A DNA stretch of 47,259 nucleotides from Flavipsychrobacter sp. (GTDB taxonomy: Bacteria > Bacteroidota > Bacteroidia > Chitinophagales > Chitinophagaceae), in contig JAJNBJ010000029.1 in the NCBI GenBank assembly GCA_021155965.1, forward strand, positions 1-47,259, in the 5' to 3' direction. Shown one piece after another: positions 33,495 through 42,546 of this stretch (its first letter is position 1; every line of letters begins with the position of its first letter). The notes beneath the pieces are model-generated. The model was not told the origin of the DNA and made no database searches. It worked only from the letters and a program-made list of their open reading frames with translations. A program made the position numbers and the translations under genes.

Positions 33495-34265
33495 TTATTT
33501 CGCATAAAATGGTTCTATCTTCTTAAAATAGCCCCCCAAAGTATTTCCTTCAATTTTGATAAAATCTACAAACTCACCTGATTTTAAAAAAGTTTTTGCT
33601 GCTTGCCCGCATTTGCTGCTTACTTCTTGAATCTCGCCATTCGCGTCGATACCAAACAAATAATGTGCGGGTTGTCCGGAATCGGGTATATATATCCATG
33701 CCACATATGCAGCCTTAACATTAGCCGCTCCGGCAAGTATTGGAATTAACGCGCCAACAATTTCATTCGGATAAACTGAAGGCTGACCAATTTGAACTTG
33801 TGTTGCCTCTGTGATTTTGATAGTTTGATCCATCGCATGATAAATGGTTCCCGAAAGCAGGCTTGTAATCTCATCTGGCAACAATTCCTTTCCGTAATCC
33901 GAATATGGATTCAAAATTACTGTAGCTCCCTTCAAAAAATCAAACAAATCCCTGCCATTTACTTCCAGAACTTGTACTTGCTCCTTTACTATGCCTTTGT
34001 CAAATATTCTGTCTTTTGATGTAAAAACTGGTATTTTCCCATCATCAAACGAAAAAATATTGACGGTCATTCCATGTTTTAAAGTTTCTGCGCCACTTTT
34101 AAAATTATCATTACGAGTGATCACAACGAGTTTTTCAGTTAAAAGCTTTCTATAGAAATCCGCCCTGACACCTGGATCGGTTGCAGCCCTTTGCAACAAT
34201 CCTTCAAGAACATTATCCGAATTATTTTCCTGTTCTTTTTTCTTAAAAAAATCAAAAAATCCCAT
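33495..34265 (-). CDS. SseB-family protein
   Basis: 256 residues from ATG 34265 (AAGGA 10 bp upstream; MGFFDFFKKK is the common start in this family). SseB N-terminal domain (about 35-150: FYRKLLTEKLVVITR..., IPVFTSKDRIFD, GATVILNPYSDYGKELLPDEI) and SseB C-terminal domain (about 155-256: QIGQPSVYPNEIVGALIPIL... VDFIKIEGN). The frame is open up to 34427 and would then begin with a lipoprotein-like leader (SAC), a less likely start. SseB was named for serine sensitivity in E. coli; the biochemical function is unclear. Lies 24 bp upstream of the epimerase gene. Confidence 0.8.
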   Translation of the reverse strand: MGFFDFFKKKEQENNSDNVLEGLLQRAATDPGVRADFYRKLLTEKLVVITRNDNFKSGAETLKHGMTVNIFSFDDGKIPVFTSKDRIFDKGIVKEQVQVLEVNGRDLFDFLKGATVILNPYSDYGKELLPDEITSLLSGTIYHAMDQTIKITEATQVQIGQPSVYPNEIVGALIPILAGAANVKAAYVAWIYIPDSGQPAHYLFGIDANGEIQEVSSKCGQAAKTFLKSGEFVDFIKIEGNTLGGYFKKIEPFYAK

Positions 34266-34448
34266 ACTGAAACTGTCCTTGCTTACAACTACCTTTTTAG
34301 AGGTCTCAATTTGTTTTACTATTAATTTCCTGTCAGAGTGAGCATTTTTTGCCTTATCGGCATTAATACATGCGCTAGCTATAAACGTTAGTGTAAAAAA
34401 AATGGTTAAGCAATTCTTTACAACCATATAACAGGTGAATTACAACTC

Positions 34449-34533
34449 GCGTATCCAAAAATCCTCTAATCCTATAAATCCTAGTTCAGACAGTCTTCCC
34501 CCTCATCCCCAACACCACCAAACCCACAAACAC
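34449..34533 (-). repeat. Duplicated 3' end of the yfhO-like gene plus AATCC repeat (copy L)
   Basis: 85 bp matching 35141-35226 with about four mismatches and one indel. Read on the minus strand, part of it still encodes VFVGLVVLGMRGKTV followed by a stop; the intact gene ends VFVGLVVLGMRRKTV. So this is an orphan tail of the yfhO-like gene lying beyond the ParDE-like module, followed by its 3' intergenic AATCC-rich repeat. Confidence 0.9.
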
Positions 34534-34538
34534 ACACG

Positions 34539-34889
34539 CTACTTTAACTTCCTCAATTTTTTGATTGAATGAGGCCTGCGCGCACTGTGAATGATCCCCA
34601 ATATTGTAATCTCAAAATCAATTACTTTATAGATAATTATCCAGGATAAACAAATCGCACGCCTGTACATCTTCGATTTTGTTTTGAGCTCCTCACATTC
34701 CCTGTAAACCAAAGGCGACCTCCCGATCTTCTCTATTGCGGCCATTATCGCATCACCTACCTTTATCGCATTCATTGGCTCATGATTGATAAATGCAATA
34801 TAGCCGGTTATCTCATCTATATTTCCAAGTGCGTTATCTGTAAGAACTATTTGGTAAGTGCCTGTATTTGCTTTCTCTTGTTTGCCCAT
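34539..34889 (-). CDS. RelE/ParE-family toxin
   Basis: 116 residues with the ParE/RelE fold: TYQIVLTDNALGNIDEITGYIAFINHEPMNA, IGRSPLVYRECEELKTKSKMYRRAICLSWIIIYKVIDFEITILGIIHSARRP. The late I-I-Y-K-V...ILGIIHSARRP strand pair is diagnostic. ParE types block gyrase and RelE types cleave mRNA at the ribosome; the branch is not certain. The start overlaps the antitoxin gene by 43 bp. The pair is enclosed by the L and R duplications. Confidence 0.87.
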   Translation of the reverse strand: MGKQEKANTGTYQIVLTDNALGNIDEITGYIAFINHEPMNAIKVGDAIMAAIEKIGRSPLVYRECEELKTKSKMYRRAICLSWIIIYKVIDFEITILGIIHSARRPHSIKKLRKLK

Positions 34890-35098
34890 TTTTCCTGCGC
34901 TTGTTTAAAAGGAACAGTCTGAGTTTGCTCGGCATTTTTGATCCAGTTCCGGAATTCAGTGATACTTAAACGCTTTCCGGGAAGCGCGGGGGAATCAATC
35001 TCCAAGTTATCCACAACCCTCACAAAATGTTTTGTTTCAAGGTTCTTGATGGTTTTTAAAGCATTTGCATTATTTATCTGCAAGGTTATTGTATGCAT
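34847..35098 (-). CDS. Antitoxin of the RelE/ParE-like toxin
   Basis: 83 residues from ATG 35098 (an in-frame start at 35119 adds seven). It opens with MHTITLQINNANALKTIKNLE, a short strand and helix that could be a ribbon-helix-helix or Phd-like DNA-binding part, then a charged C-terminal region (KNAEQTQTVPFKQAQEKWANKRKQIQ) suited to wrapping the toxin. No strong family match by eye; the assignment rests on order, size and overlap with the toxin gene. Confidence 0.75.
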   Translation of the reverse strand: MHTITLQINNANALKTIKNLETKHFVRVVDNLEIDSPALPGKRLSITEFRNWIKNAEQTQTVPFKQAQEKWANKRKQIQALTK

Positions 35099-35140
35099 AT
35101 ACCGACTGTTATTTACCAAAGTTACTTAATCTATTCAAAC

Positions 35141-35226
35141 GCGTATCCTATAAATCCTTTAATCCCATAAATCCTAGTTCAGACAGTCTTCCTCCTCATC
35201 CCCAACACCACCAACCCCACAAACAC
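35141..35226 (-). repeat. AATCC repeat plus 3' end of yfhO-like gene (copy R)
   Basis: 86 bp, partner of 34449-34533. The left half is a dispersed AATCC-rich element also found at 45926-45969 and, diverged, at 46881-46925; the right half is the last 15 codons and stop (35179-35181) of the yfhO-like gene. Confidence 0.9.
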
Positions 35227-37644
35227 CACCAGTGCCGCCAGCGATACCATCCCTCCCGTCTTCATCATCCTTGGCTCGAATTTTATCTCCACATCACTCT
35301 TCCCGCCTGGTAACTTCAATCCAAGGAAACCAATATTGACCTTATACAGTTTTGCTTCTTTGCCGTTCACAGTCGCTTTCCAGCCATCGTCAAAAGGTAT
35401 GGAGAAGAACAATACCCCTGGCTCATTCAGGCTGATGTTACCTTTTATATTGCTTTCCTTAAATTCAGTAACGGTAAATGCACGGCCCCTCAACTTGCTT
35501 ACATATGCGCCATACTGGTCGAACGAAAACGGTACCACCGTATCTGCCAGGTTGAACCTCTTACCATGGCCAAGCAGGTCGGCATCCTCATTCGCCACTA
35601 CGCAGCCACGCAGCAGGTACTGGTCTTTGGCAAAAACGCCCAGTGTTTTAAATGCTGCCGCATCCAGCACAGTATCGTAAGCAAATGCCAGGGGAACAGC
35701 AAACCTGTTCTGCATGATCTTCACATTGCCCACTTTACCAATAGAATCATAGCCGAAATTCTGCGCCTGTGTCTCAGGCTTGCGCACCAGCCAATACTTA
35801 CCACCAACCAGCGAGAAAAGCAATGGCCTGGTGTTAACGCCCATCGCCCAGCGGGTCTGGTTCTCATCCTTAGGGTCCAGCACGTTCATTTCTGCCAGGA
35901 ATTTGATATAGTTGATCTGGTTGAATGAATGGTATGAAGCCGAGCCAAAATATCCCTGTGCCTTTGCATCATTGATACTCTGGTGTATCGCCACACCAGA
36001 GCTGTAGTCCTTGTTCAACCTGTAAAAACCTTTATCCCGTTCTTTAATGAACTTTACGGCATCGGTTGTATAATCGTTAAAGCCTATCTTTTCTTTCAGG
36101 TCTTCCCCGGTCACAACATCCCTGTCATTAACCGTTTGCGAGGAGAAATACCCGATCTCGATAAACACCATAGCAGCAAGCCCGATGGCAGCATATCGCT
36201 TCATATCGCCGGTACGGCCCAACCCGAACAGTATACCTGCATAAACAAATATCAGCAACGTGGCGAACGATTTTAAGCCAACATTAATAGCAGGGGCAAA
36301 CTGCTCATTGGGCGTATACAGCAAAAACAACAGGAACAGCACCGTAACCCCCAGCACTATTAAATTTACCTTTCCGGTATTGATAATATTATCCAAAGCC
36401 TTTGCCGTAAACAGCAGCAGTAATAGAATAACTACAAAGGAATAAGTACGGAAATAATCGCCCGCGAATGCCCAGAATGTGTAACGGAAATACGGAAAAA
36501 GTATAGGCAGGAAGAACAACCCGGCGAAAATGCCATAAGCAATACGCTGCTTCTTCGTCAATCCCACAAACATCTGCGGGAATGCCACGAGGCAAAAAAT
36601 ACCGCAATAAAACAGCGGCGCTTCAAGATAATTCTGCCAGCCCTGGAACGCGCTGCCCGTGCCCAGCATATCGCTGCCAAAAGTCCTGAATGTTGTCGTA
36701 AACCTCAGCCACTCATCAGCCATACCGAACATAGGCTGCTCCTTAAGTTTCTCAATCAGCCTGGCTTCGCCACCTACCCTGGGGCTCTCTATATATTGCA
36801 GTACATCGGGGAACAACTGGTAAGAACTGATGGCAACACCTATCACCGCCAGCGCCCCGGTCTTGATAATAAACAACGGAAACTTTCCCCACTCATTGCC
36901 GCGCACATCATTATACCGCACCGGCATATAAGCCGCCAGGAAAATGGCATAAGGGAACAGCAGGAACGGTTGCAAAAAGCTCAGCAATGCGATACCTGTT
37001 ACCAGCCACAATATTTTACCATGGTTCAGCCAGCGCTCATAGCCATACAATATTAAAGCAACATACAATGCCTCAACAGAGAATACCGTCCAGCAGCCAC
37101 CAAGGATAATATAGCCACTGAACGCGAACAAGTACGACATAACACATACCGTGAATTTATTCAGCTTCAGTTCGTTCAGGTATTTGTAGAACACAAAGCA
37201 GCACAGCAGTATCTTCACTACCTCCACATAAGCGATGGTATAGGGCAGGCTTTCCTTGCTGAAAATGACTATTATTATGTTCGTAAAAAAATCACTCAGC
37301 CACAGCGGGAACATATTCTGCCCCAGCCCCTGCGAGAATGTCCACGTCAGCCCGCCATATGCTTTCACATAATCGCTCATATGCATCAGGTTGGGATAAT
37401 ACATATTCAGCGAGTCGCTGCCGATATCTTTAAAAAAGTAAGTCTTTTCGAATGTCAGAAAATCCCAGAATACAAACAGGATACTCAATACCACTGCCCC
37501 CAGCAACGCATACAACTCTTTTCCTTCAAGCATTTTAACAAGCCCGTTGCTTTCCACCGGAGCAACAGGCTTTGCAACAGGCTTAGGTGCTGCCGCAGGT
37601 TTATCTGGTGTACTCTTTTTTTCGCTTTTATTATTCTTTTTCAT
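35179..37644 (-). CDS. YfhO-family GT-C-like membrane protein
   Basis: 821 residues. A Lys/Pro/Ala-rich cytoplasmic tail (1-38), about twelve membrane segments (43-490), a soluble extracytoplasmic region (about 515-790) and a last membrane helix (about 793-815) with MRRKTV at the end. The first loop FFKDIGSDSLNMYYPN matches the conserved acidic loop of YfhO/GT-C proteins. In Bacillus, YfhO acts with a GT2 that makes undecaprenyl-phosphate-sugar and glycosylates teichoic acids; a GT2 of that type is 9 kb downstream. Here the acceptor is likely a surface glycan or protein. 34 bp after the LamG-type gene. Confidence 0.85.
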   Translation of the reverse strand: MKKNNKSEKKSTPDKPAAAPKPVAKPVAPVESNGLVKMLEGKELYALLGAVVLSILFVFWDFLTFEKTYFFKDIGSDSLNMYYPNLMHMSDYVKAYGGLTWTFSQGLGQNMFPLWLSDFFTNIIIVIFSKESLPYTIAYVEVVKILLCCFVFYKYLNELKLNKFTVCVMSYLFAFSGYIILGGCWTVFSVEALYVALILYGYERWLNHGKILWLVTGIALLSFLQPFLLFPYAIFLAAYMPVRYNDVRGNEWGKFPLFIIKTGALAVIGVAISSYQLFPDVLQYIESPRVGGEARLIEKLKEQPMFGMADEWLRFTTTFRTFGSDMLGTGSAFQGWQNYLEAPLFYCGIFCLVAFPQMFVGLTKKQRIAYGIFAGLFFLPILFPYFRYTFWAFAGDYFRTYSFVVILLLLLFTAKALDNIINTGKVNLIVLGVTVLFLLFLLYTPNEQFAPAINVGLKSFATLLIFVYAGILFGLGRTGDMKRYAAIGLAAMVFIEIGYFSSQTVNDRDVVTGEDLKEKIGFNDYTTDAVKFIKERDKGFYRLNKDYSSGVAIHQSINDAKAQGYFGSASYHSFNQINYIKFLAEMNVLDPKDENQTRWAMGVNTRPLLFSLVGGKYWLVRKPETQAQNFGYDSIGKVGNVKIMQNRFAVPLAFAYDTVLDAAAFKTLGVFAKDQYLLRGCVVANEDADLLGHGKRFNLADTVVPFSFDQYGAYVSKLRGRAFTVTEFKESNIKGNISLNEPGVLFFSIPFDDGWKATVNGKEAKLYKVNIGFLGLKLPGGKSDVEIKFEPRMMKTGGMVSLAALVVFVGLVVLGMRRKTV

Positions 37645-37678
37645 AACTAATTGCAGTAAATATATTAAAATACCCGCA

Positions 37679-40375
37679 TCACATTTTCCTGATCTCTTCC
37701 CAGGTGGCAGCTATCTTCTCCTTATCCAGGTTCTTATTAATGACGGCTACCTCGGCTATTGCCCCGATATAATAGCGCATATAACCAAGGTTACCTATGC
37801 TAAAGGGCAGCGACGACTGCCGGTATGACGCTTGCAAGGGTATAGTGCCGGCAAGTGCGCCATTCTGGTACACCTCAACTTTATCAGGAAAAACATTCAT
37901 CACACTGTACACCCATTGATCGTCCGGGGCCGGCACAGCAAATCCACTCCCGTTAATGCCAAAGAAATAATTATTGGAGTTGATGACCCGCGCAATGATG
38001 AAACCTCCGCTGTCGCTCATGTTGCCTGCAACAGTGGCGAACGGGTATATCTGCGGCTTAGAGTAAAACAACACTTCTACGGCGAATGCCGGGTTCAGTG
38101 TAAGTGGTTTTCCTCCTAATGCATCGTTTATTCGTTGCCCTGCTCCGGCTGTATCATCCGTATACTTTTTATGGAACACTGTCTCCGCTTCTTTATCAAA
38201 GAACGAAAGCGCTGGGATCTTCGTTTTCCTCCTGCTCAATGCGCCCATATTCTTATTGAATGAATCAACATCATAGACAGCAGCAGCAGCAGCCATCGGA
38301 CGCGGCAGAAAATACGGAGTGCTTTCCGGCTCTACGAATATCTTTGGCACCCCGGTTTTAATGGTTTGTTCCAGTTTCGCAAGGTCTGTCAGCGCGAACA
38401 TGTCCATTAGCCCGGGGTTGAACGCTGCAGCACGCTTGCTGGTGCTGTAATACAATCCCTGGTACTGCATAGCGGAGAAAATGAGTATCTTTTCCTTCTC
38501 GGCAGATAATTTTGTTATAAGCTCCACATTGCCCTCAAACCGTTTCTGGTCCGCCCCAGCTTTTTCCTTGCTCTCTTCCTGCGATGTGAGTTCGTTGAGT
38601 TTAGGCATACTGTACAGCACCTCGAAAAAAGAGAATGAAATAACAAAAAGAAACACCACAAATAACAGGTTCAGTGCAAGTATGTTGCTGCTTTTTACCT
38701 TTTCCCACAACTCGCTGCCTAAAATGGTAAGGAGCATAATGCTGAACCCGGCAATGCTGGAGAACGACCAGTTATGGCTCCGCCCCTGGAAATAAAAGAA
38801 AAATCCCAGCCCCACCACCGACAGCAGGAAGATGACCGCATCTTTCGGCCTGATGTCTTTCCTGGATAGCCTGCTGATAGCATGTACAAAACCCAATATC
38901 AGCACCAGCACCATCAGGTTCCACGGATGCACGAATGCCATGGGTATCATATTGAACCCGATCTTACCAAACACTGCCATTGTACTGAAAAGCATCGAAA
39001 GGTCGGGGGCAGCCCCATATATCATATAAACCAGGCCCTTATATGCATAGAATACCACTACAGCCACACCTATACCAGCCCCCCAGTGCATCCCTATCTT
39101 TTTAAAATTCATCTTGCCCTCAGTACTATAGAAGTCTGCATAGGTGTTCATCGCCAGCCATGAAAGGTATGACACTAACCCAATTTCAGGGTTCCACAGC
39201 ATCAAGAGTGCCATTACTACCGTCGTCAGCCAGTACTTTAATTGCGTTTTCTTTTTCAGGTAAATGACTGCAAGGAACGCAAGCGTACAGGGAATAATGT
39301 AGCGTATCGGGAATATTGCAAAGTAGGGGTCGAAATCACTCACCACTTTAGAATCAAGGTAGGGAAAGAACAATACAGTCAGGAAACCGAACAGCAGTAT
39401 TATTTTATTGGCAACATATTGCTTCAGCACATAAAAATTGAACAGGAAACAGGTAACAACCAGAATGGCCATCACCATCGAGAAGTTGGTCACACTCAGG
39501 CCTGTTAATTTAAACACCACATTCAGGAACATCGGGTAAAGCCCATACGTATTGGTAAAACCATCTACAAGCATAGGCGCGCCTGCATGGACCTGTGTCA
39601 TAGAATAATACACAGCATTAAAGTCATATTTGTTCTCGAAGGTGTACGGAAAATCGAAAGTGTTCATGGACAGAATGACCAGCATCAACCCAGCTACAAC
39701 TGCATAACCGGCAATACCTGTTATATTATTGAACTGTTTATTTTCCTCCCACCTGTTTTTCTTAATGCCATAAAAAAGCAATGCTATGGCAGGTACTAGC
39801 ATAAATGCATACAGCAGCACAGTATTGCCAAGGAATATCCCATCAAAATAAAAATCAAAGTTGCTGAAGCCCACCATATCCCGGTTATTCTGGGGGGTGT
39901 CTCCCGCTCCCTGGGCATATGGGTTGGGCGCAGAAAAATCTACATAGATCAGCGCAAGTATTGCCACTGCACTTGCACAGGATATCACGGTAAATAATGG
40001 CTTATGTGCAGCCGCCCTTAGTGCGGTCATTTTAGAGAACAACGCATAAAATCCCAGCAAACTCAAACCGATGGTCACAATACCGGCCTGCGTCAGCAAC
40101 GACTCAACCGGCTCAGGGCGCACACCCGCTGCCTGTATTAATAATTTATTGGCTATTTCCTTAAGCGCAGCAATATCAGGATGGTAAACACTATGTATAA
40201 TACTGCCAACTATATAATAAACTATTACAGAACACAGTATGGTACATATCCACACCAGTGTTTCCTCCTTCAGCGGGCCCGATTCATCATCCTGCACCAC
40301 AGGTGCAGCCTTGGGTCTGTTTACAGTTTCTTTAACGGCTGCAGGCGCTGCAGCCTTATTTTTCCGCGAACTCAT
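37679..40375 (-). CDS. Large GT-C-like membrane protein with C-terminal LamG/ConA-like domain
   Basis: 898 residues from ATG 40375 (open frame to 40444). After an Ala/Lys/Pro-rich tail (1-35) come about twelve membrane segments (to about 585), with an acidic segment KYDFNAVYYSMTQVHAGAPMLVDGF in an outside loop as in GT-C enzymes. Residues about 720-898 look like a laminin-G/ConA-like beta-sandwich: PLTLNPAFAVEVLFY, NYFFGINGSGFAVPAPDDQWVYSVMNVF, VEVYQNGALAGTIPL, IGNLGYMRYYIGAIAEVAVIN. A membrane glycosyltransferase with its own sugar-binding module is plausible. No catalytic residue is proven. Pairs with the yfhO-like gene. Confidence 0.72.
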   Translation of the reverse strand: MSSRKNKAAAPAAVKETVNRPKAAPVVQDDESGPLKEETLVWICTILCSVIVYYIVGSIIHSVYHPDIAALKEIANKLLIQAAGVRPEPVESLLTQAGIVTIGLSLLGFYALFSKMTALRAAAHKPLFTVISCASAVAILALIYVDFSAPNPYAQGAGDTPQNNRDMVGFSNFDFYFDGIFLGNTVLLYAFMLVPAIALLFYGIKKNRWEENKQFNNITGIAGYAVVAGLMLVILSMNTFDFPYTFENKYDFNAVYYSMTQVHAGAPMLVDGFTNTYGLYPMFLNVVFKLTGLSVTNFSMVMAILVVTCFLFNFYVLKQYVANKIILLFGFLTVLFFPYLDSKVVSDFDPYFAIFPIRYIIPCTLAFLAVIYLKKKTQLKYWLTTVVMALLMLWNPEIGLVSYLSWLAMNTYADFYSTEGKMNFKKIGMHWGAGIGVAVVVFYAYKGLVYMIYGAAPDLSMLFSTMAVFGKIGFNMIPMAFVHPWNLMVLVLILGFVHAISRLSRKDIRPKDAVIFLLSVVGLGFFFYFQGRSHNWSFSSIAGFSIMLLTILGSELWEKVKSSNILALNLLFVVFLFVISFSFFEVLYSMPKLNELTSQEESKEKAGADQKRFEGNVELITKLSAEKEKILIFSAMQYQGLYYSTSKRAAAFNPGLMDMFALTDLAKLEQTIKTGVPKIFVEPESTPYFLPRPMAAAAAVYDVDSFNKNMGALSRRKTKIPALSFFDKEAETVFHKKYTDDTAGAGQRINDALGGKPLTLNPAFAVEVLFYSKPQIYPFATVAGNMSDSGGFIIARVINSNNYFFGINGSGFAVPAPDDQWVYSVMNVFPDKVEVYQNGALAGTIPLQASYRQSSLPFSIGNLGYMRYYIGAIAEVAVINKNLDKEKIAATWEEIRKM

Positions 40376-40376
40376 A

Positions 40377-40398
40377 GGTTGTTTTTTGAAAAACAACC
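40377..40398. promoter_or_regulatory. 22-bp near-perfect palindrome before the GT-C/LamG start
   Basis: GGTTGTTTTT and AAAAACAACC with a TG centre, ending 2 bp from the chosen ATG at 40375. It overlaps the ribosome-binding region, so it could be a repressor site or an RNA hairpin blocking initiation. If translation starts farther upstream it would be coding. Confidence 0.45.
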
Positions 40399-40493
40399 CA
40401 AGATAGGCAAAATCATTACTCATTACACTTTTGTATCTTTTCACAATAACCTCACTTATAATACGTTCGTGCAGTAAAAAATGAATATACCCT

Positions 40494-40501
40494 TAAATTT
40501 G
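40494..40501 (+). promoter_or_regulatory. Promoter -7 element TAAATTTG for the OmpA gene
   Basis: Matches TAnnTTTG, 36 bp before the ATG at 40537 and in the divergent gap between the two transcription units. Confidence 0.5.
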
Positions 40502-40536
40502 GTTACATATTTTTATGCTGAGCATTCATTACTATT

Positions 40537-41412
40537 ATGCGTACAATGGATAAACTGCACAACGAACGAACTCCGGAAGGCCCATTTAGGTGGTTTGGGG
40601 GGTTACTCGCGCTGCATCTCACACTCTGCTTCCTGCTCCTGCAACCTGCCCCTGCCCTCTCACAACCGCGCGATACCATCCGTGTACTATTCCCGCTCGA
40701 TCGGCATTACCTTACCGATAAGGCAACAAAACAGATAGACAGCCTTATTGCCGCCAAAGTACTTGAGCGCAACAAAAAAATGATAGTGCTGGGCTTTGGC
40801 GACTATCTGGGCACCAGCGAATACAATGATAACCTCTCTTACTTCCGCGCAAAGAATGTGGAGGAATACCTCCTGATGGCAAACTTTCGTAAAGAAAATA
40901 TAACACTGCTGGTTGGTAAAGGAAAGATCGTGCGCCCCGCAAATGGCTCCGGCTACCCTAACGACCGTAAAGTGGAAATAATCTTCGATAAGAAACTGGA
41001 TACACCGGCCAAGGAAAAATTCTTCCATTACCTCTACCGCATGGAGGTGAACGAGACGATAGCCCTGCGCAACATACATTTCTACCGTGGCTCCATACGC
41101 ATCATTCCCGAATCTCTGACCGAACTACAGTACCTCGTCCAATTCCTGGCCGAGCACCCCACCTGGCGCATTCAGCTCGAAGGCCATATCTGCTGCCTCG
41201 GCCCGCTACCTGGTAAGGATGAACCCTACGATGAAAGCACACTATCCCAAAAACGCGCAGAGGTAATCCGCGATTCGCTTGTAGCCCGCGGTATAGACAG
41301 AAGCCGCCTGCAATGTGTGGGCCTCGGCAACAACTTCATGCTCAACGACGAAGAAACAGGAGAAGAGCAGGCACTTAACCGCCGGGTGGAAGTGAGGGTA
41401 TTGAGCAAGTAG
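40537..41412 (+). CDS. OmpA-family protein with two OmpA-like domains
   Basis: 291 residues. A membrane segment or signal peptide (about 21-43, ending PALS). First OmpA-like region (about 48-150: VLFPLDRHYLTDKATKQIDSL, YNDNLSYFRAKNVEEYLL, DRKVEIIF) and second, more canonical (about 175-290: WRIQLEGHICCLGP, STLSQKRAEVIRDSLVARGIDRSRLQCVGLGNN, NRRVEVRVL). The N-R-R-V-E-V end is the peptidoglycan-binding signature. It likely tethers the envelope or senses it. Not part of a clear operon; the desaturase gene follows 343 bp later. Confidence 0.87.
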   Translation: MRTMDKLHNERTPEGPFRWFGGLLALHLTLCFLLLQPAPALSQPRDTIRVLFPLDRHYLTDKATKQIDSLIAAKVLERNKKMIVLGFGDYLGTSEYNDNLSYFRAKNVEEYLLMANFRKENITLLVGKGKIVRPANGSGYPNDRKVEIIFDKKLDTPAKEKFFHYLYRMEVNETIALRNIHFYRGSIRIIPESLTELQYLVQFLAEHPTWRIQLEGHICCLGPLPGKDEPYDESTLSQKRAEVIRDSLVARGIDRSRLQCVGLGNNFMLNDEETGEEQALNRRVEVRVLSK

Positions 41413-41539
41413 CATAAGTTTTGTGTATCATACACATGCTTATAACCTTTGTCTTTTGTGTTTGTGTACGCTACCTATGTATGTTTCATAGTGCCGGCTA
41501 TCATCAGTTTCATTCCGGAAGGTGTGGACAGCAAAAGTC

Positions 41540-41560
41540 TCTCAAAATTCCTTTTTGAGA
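41540..41560. repeat. 8-bp hairpin in the OmpA-desaturase gap
   Basis: TCTCAAAA, loop TTCCT, TTTTGAGA. The gap 41413-41755 otherwise holds only an AT-rich open frame on the minus strand (41510-41710) that I do not accept as a gene. Confidence 0.5.
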
Positions 41561-41755
41561 ACTTTGAAAGGGATACGTCGAAAATGCCATAAAAACTACT
41601 TCAAACATTTTGCCTTTCTTAACACTTAATTGATTATCTTTATAAAAATCATAGAGATAGCGTACCTGTTCAATTTTCATTTCACCCACCAGCAGTCCTG
41701 ATAGGATCAAGTGAGGTTCTACTCTTTCGCAATTATCTATACAAACACTTTTATT

Positions 41756-42535
41756 ATGATAATTGCAGTTTTTTTCATTACCCTTTGGTATGCATCATTG
41801 TTTTCGCAAACCTTTTTCCAGCACAGGTACGGTGCCCATGGCGCCTTTACCATGAGCAAAGGATGGGAACGTTTTTTCTTCATCATAGCCTACATCACGC
41901 AAGGCTCATCATACATGAGGCCGCGCGCTTATGCCATTATGCACAGGCTGCACCACGCACACACAGATACTGAGAAAGATCCTCATTCACCTTCGTACTC
42001 CTCCAACATCTTTTCGATGATGTGGCGCACCCGTGGTTTTTATCGCGATATAGTGCTGAACAAAATGGAAGTAGACAGTAAATTCACTAAAAATGTCCCC
42101 GAATGGCCTGTATTTGACCGCTTCGCTGATGGTACGCTATCCAGGTCCATCTGGGTAGTGTTATATACTTTATTCTTTATCATTTTCGCTACAAGCCCCT
42201 GGCAGTACCTGCTTCTGCCGGTCGCAATGGGGATGGGTGCCTTTCATGGCGCGGTCATCAACTGGTTTGCCCACAAATATGGCTATATCAATTTCAAACT
42301 GAAGAATACTTCCATGAACCTTTTCTCTGTAGATGTGCTCATGCTTGGGGAATCTTACCATAACAATCACCATAAACACCCAGCTGCAATTAACTTTGGC
42401 CGCCGGTGGCACGAAATTGACCCTATGTACCCCATCATCCGCCTCTTGGCATGGGCGCGTGTAATTACTATTGCCACTCCTGCAGTGGCACTAACAGTAG
42501 CAAATAAAGAAACTAAACGATCAAGTCATCTTTAA
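41756..42535 (+). CDS. Membrane fatty acid desaturase (acyl-CoA delta-9 type)
   Basis: 259 residues from ATG 41756; an in-frame GTG at 41711 adds 15 residues. The three His boxes of type 1 desaturases are present: HRYGAH, HRLHHAHTD and HNNHHKHP. Four membrane segments surround them. The diiron enzyme inserts a cis double bond in acyl-CoA or lipid chains, adjusting membrane fluidity. Two cold-shock-domain genes nearby on the opposite strand fit a temperature-linked neighbourhood, though not an operon. Confidence 0.92.
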   Translation: MIIAVFFITLWYASLFSQTFFQHRYGAHGAFTMSKGWERFFFIIAYITQGSSYMRPRAYAIMHRLHHAHTDTEKDPHSPSYSSNIFSMMWRTRGFYRDIVLNKMEVDSKFTKNVPEWPVFDRFADGTLSRSIWVVLYTLFFIIFATSPWQYLLLPVAMGMGAFHGAVINWFAHKYGYINFKLKNTSMNLFSVDVLMLGESYHNNHHKHPAAINFGRRWHEIDPMYPIIRLLAWARVITIATPAVALTVANKETKRSSHL

Positions 42536-42546
42536 ACGCATATGCC

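Noticed and set aside
41510-41710. 66-residue open frame on the minus strand (MKIEQVRYLYDFYKD...)
   Set aside because: Non-ATG start, AT-rich gap, interrupted by a perfect hairpin, no family seen. It might be a gene fragment, but I cannot support it.
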